Assembly (NCBI GenBank): GCA_036873135.1
Contig: JAPTYO010000014.1
Location: forward strand, 20,606,952-20,670,951
Length of the DNA stretch: 64,000 bases
Origin: Clarkia xantiana subsp. parviflora
Taxonomy: Eukaryota; Streptophyta; Magnoliopsida; Myrtales; Onagraceae
Direction: 5' to 3'
In this document: piece after piece, positions 62,453-64,000 of the stretch
Numbering within the stretch: position 1 is the first letter of the stretch
Layout of the letters: each line of letters begins with the position of its first letter
Notes under the pieces: generated by a model
Told to the model about the DNA's origin: nothing
Database searches by the model: none
The model's input: the letters and a program-made list of their open reading frames with translations, nothing else
Translations under genes and position numbers: made by a program

Positions 62453-64000
62453 ATGCCTGTTAAGACAGCGCAGTTGTCGTTTCGTGATCGGACGAATGAG
62501 TTCCAAAATATAGCTGAGAGGCTAAAGAAGTCGTTCTCCTCTGGATCAGGACTGAATGGGCCTAGCAGCAGCAGTAGTACTTCGAAGACAGAGGAGCAGC
62601 GATCTGCTGCTGCGATGCAGTCGGAGTTCAATCGCAGAGCATCGAAGATTGGTTTCGGGATTCATCAAACTTCACAGAAGCTCTCCAAGTTAGCGAAATG
62701 TGAGAAATTGGAATTGAAGTTGTATTATGACAATTGTCATGATAAATAAGTTTCTGTAATATTAGAATTGTTATGATGAAGTTGCTTGCTTTCTGATTCC
62801 CAATGCTGCTTTAGTATAGATACTCTTTAGGATGCTTTTCATTAGACTTAGAGGTTCATCGTTCAACGGCTTAATTCTGATAAATTCCATATTCGAAGAA
62901 TCTAACTATTACTGCCCATCATTTTGTTATCCTATGATATTAAACTTTTTGGTGCTAGATTCCGAAGGTGGATATATGCTGCTTGTAGGTTTTGTGATCG
63001 GGGCACCCAAAATCTTCCAAGACTTGTGTTGTGCACGTTTTGAAATGAATATTGTCAGGGTCCCTTTTGATATGTTATGCGTACCAATATAAGAGTTGCA
63101 TGTTTCTTCATAATGTTTATGTTAGAGTTCTTGGATGATCAGAGTTTGTTTGGTTCTACAGTGGCGAAGAGGACTTCCGTTTTCGATGATCCCACAATGG
63201 AAATTCAGGAGCTCACGGCTGTTATCAAACAGGATATCACTGCTCTGAATTCTGCTGTTGTAGATCTTCAGCTTGTTTGCAATTCTCGGAACGAGGGTGG
63301 TATCTCTAGTGATACGACTAGTCACTCTACAACTGTCGTGGATGACCTGAAAAATCGCTTGATGAGTGCCACAAAGGAGTTCAAAGAAGTTTTGACAATG
63401 CGTACTGAGGTGGTTTTATGCCTTAATCTTTTTTCTTTTTTACTAACACTAATCATTACAGATCATTTTCTCATTGTGATGCTTTTTTACTTGTTTTACG
63501 AAGAATTTGAAAGTCCATGAGAACCGAAGACAGTTATTCTCTTCCACTGCAACAAAGGAAGCTACAAATCCTTTTGTTCGTCAGCGTCCCCTTGCAGCTA
63601 AGTCATCTGCTGGTGCCTCAACATCGTCTCCCCCTCCGTGGGCCAGTCAACCATCCTCATCATCCCAGCAGTTATCCAGGTAAAGTTACTATGATTACGT
63701 GATCTGTTTCATTGACAACCATTTTCTTGATTCGTTAGTTCTCAGGATTTTTTTATTAAAAAACTTGTTCATTGATGAGTGTTTATTGCTTTTACTTGAA
63801 TGAGGGATCAGGGCAAGAAAACCCTGATACTAGCTAAATTCATTACAGAAACATTCTCTCCTAAAACTATACCAGGAATTTATAGAAATATTGGTCTGTA
63901 TAAGCATTTCTATTCGTATAGGCCTGGTAAACTGGTATAGACTACTGGAAGTTTGGATTGATGATCATATTCATTGCAACTTCTTTTGTGAAGTCTGCTT
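62453..64000 (+). CDS. SYP31: Golgi Qa-SNARE, SYP31/SED5 type (5' part)
   Basis: Three exons are visible: 62453-62699, 63162-63409 and 63504-63679, joined in phases 1, 0 and then 2. They encode about 223 residues; the SNARE motif and membrane anchor must lie beyond the right edge. The start MPVKTAQLSFRDRTNEF contains the DRTxEF N-peptide (Asp12-Phe17) by which SED5/syntaxin-5 proteins bind the SM protein Sly1. The Habc-region residues KLAKRTSVFDDPTMEIQELT are characteristic of SYP3 syntaxins. A Ser/Pro-rich linker follows (SSAGASTSSPPPWASQPSSS). It acts in ER-Golgi and intra-Golgi membrane fusion. SYP31 and SYP32 cannot be separated from this part. A MULE-like element sits 176 bp upstream of the ATG. 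Confidence 0.88.

Overview
The window is nuclear DNA of a flowering plant, most likely a eudicot. It is AT-rich, its genes have GT-AG introns, plant-specific protein types are present, and transposon remnants are dense. I could not name the species from sequence alone.

Genes, left to right: (1) a minus-strand five-exon WD40 gene of the DCAF8 (DDB1-CUL4 substrate receptor) type, 964-4651; (2) a minus-strand 16-exon ACT-domain dual-specificity kinase of the STY8/STY17/STY46 group, 7038-13320; (3) a plus-strand NMD3-like gene, 17371-19155, with a foreign N-terminus and a decayed C-terminus; (4) a minus-strand two-exon class II O-methyltransferase, 25949-27222; (5) a plus-strand ten-exon MINIYO/RPAP1 gene, 43397-51458; (6) an intronless ribonucleotide reductase small subunit, 56293-57288, with E2F-like promoter sites; (7) the first three exons of a SYP31/SED5-type Golgi Qa-SNARE, from 62453 past the right edge. 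The WD40, STY46-type and MINIYO genes match a cluster I recall on Arabidopsis chromosome 4, so the single-copy genes look like an ancestral block inflated by transposons.

The DNA between genes is mostly mobile. I could define ends and usually target duplications for these: a Helitron (14772-16625); a PIF/Harbinger-like element with TAA duplications (20295-24822), which holds a second Helitron end and a 608-bp Mutator-type foldback; a third Helitron (27733-29049); a 421-bp solo LTR with GTTTT duplications; an 8.5-kb LTR element with no gag or pol (34573-43112) that ends 285 bp before MINIYO; a fourth Helitron end (53285); a hAT-like element with another element nested in it (54669-55775); and a 4.3-kb element with 9-bp duplications (57974-62276).

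Two patterns deserve most attention. First, the 4.3-kb element is filled by about 15 tandem copies of a 231-bp satellite with a four-unit (927-bp) higher-order period. Second, at least ten places carry a tiny insert of about 15-20 bp, of the form TTTGGCC followed by an A-run (either strand), between direct repeats of 8-15 bp. One such insert is in the 5' LTR of the big LTR element but not in its 3' LTR, which provides an empty site. They look like a family of ultra-short poly(A) retroposition products.
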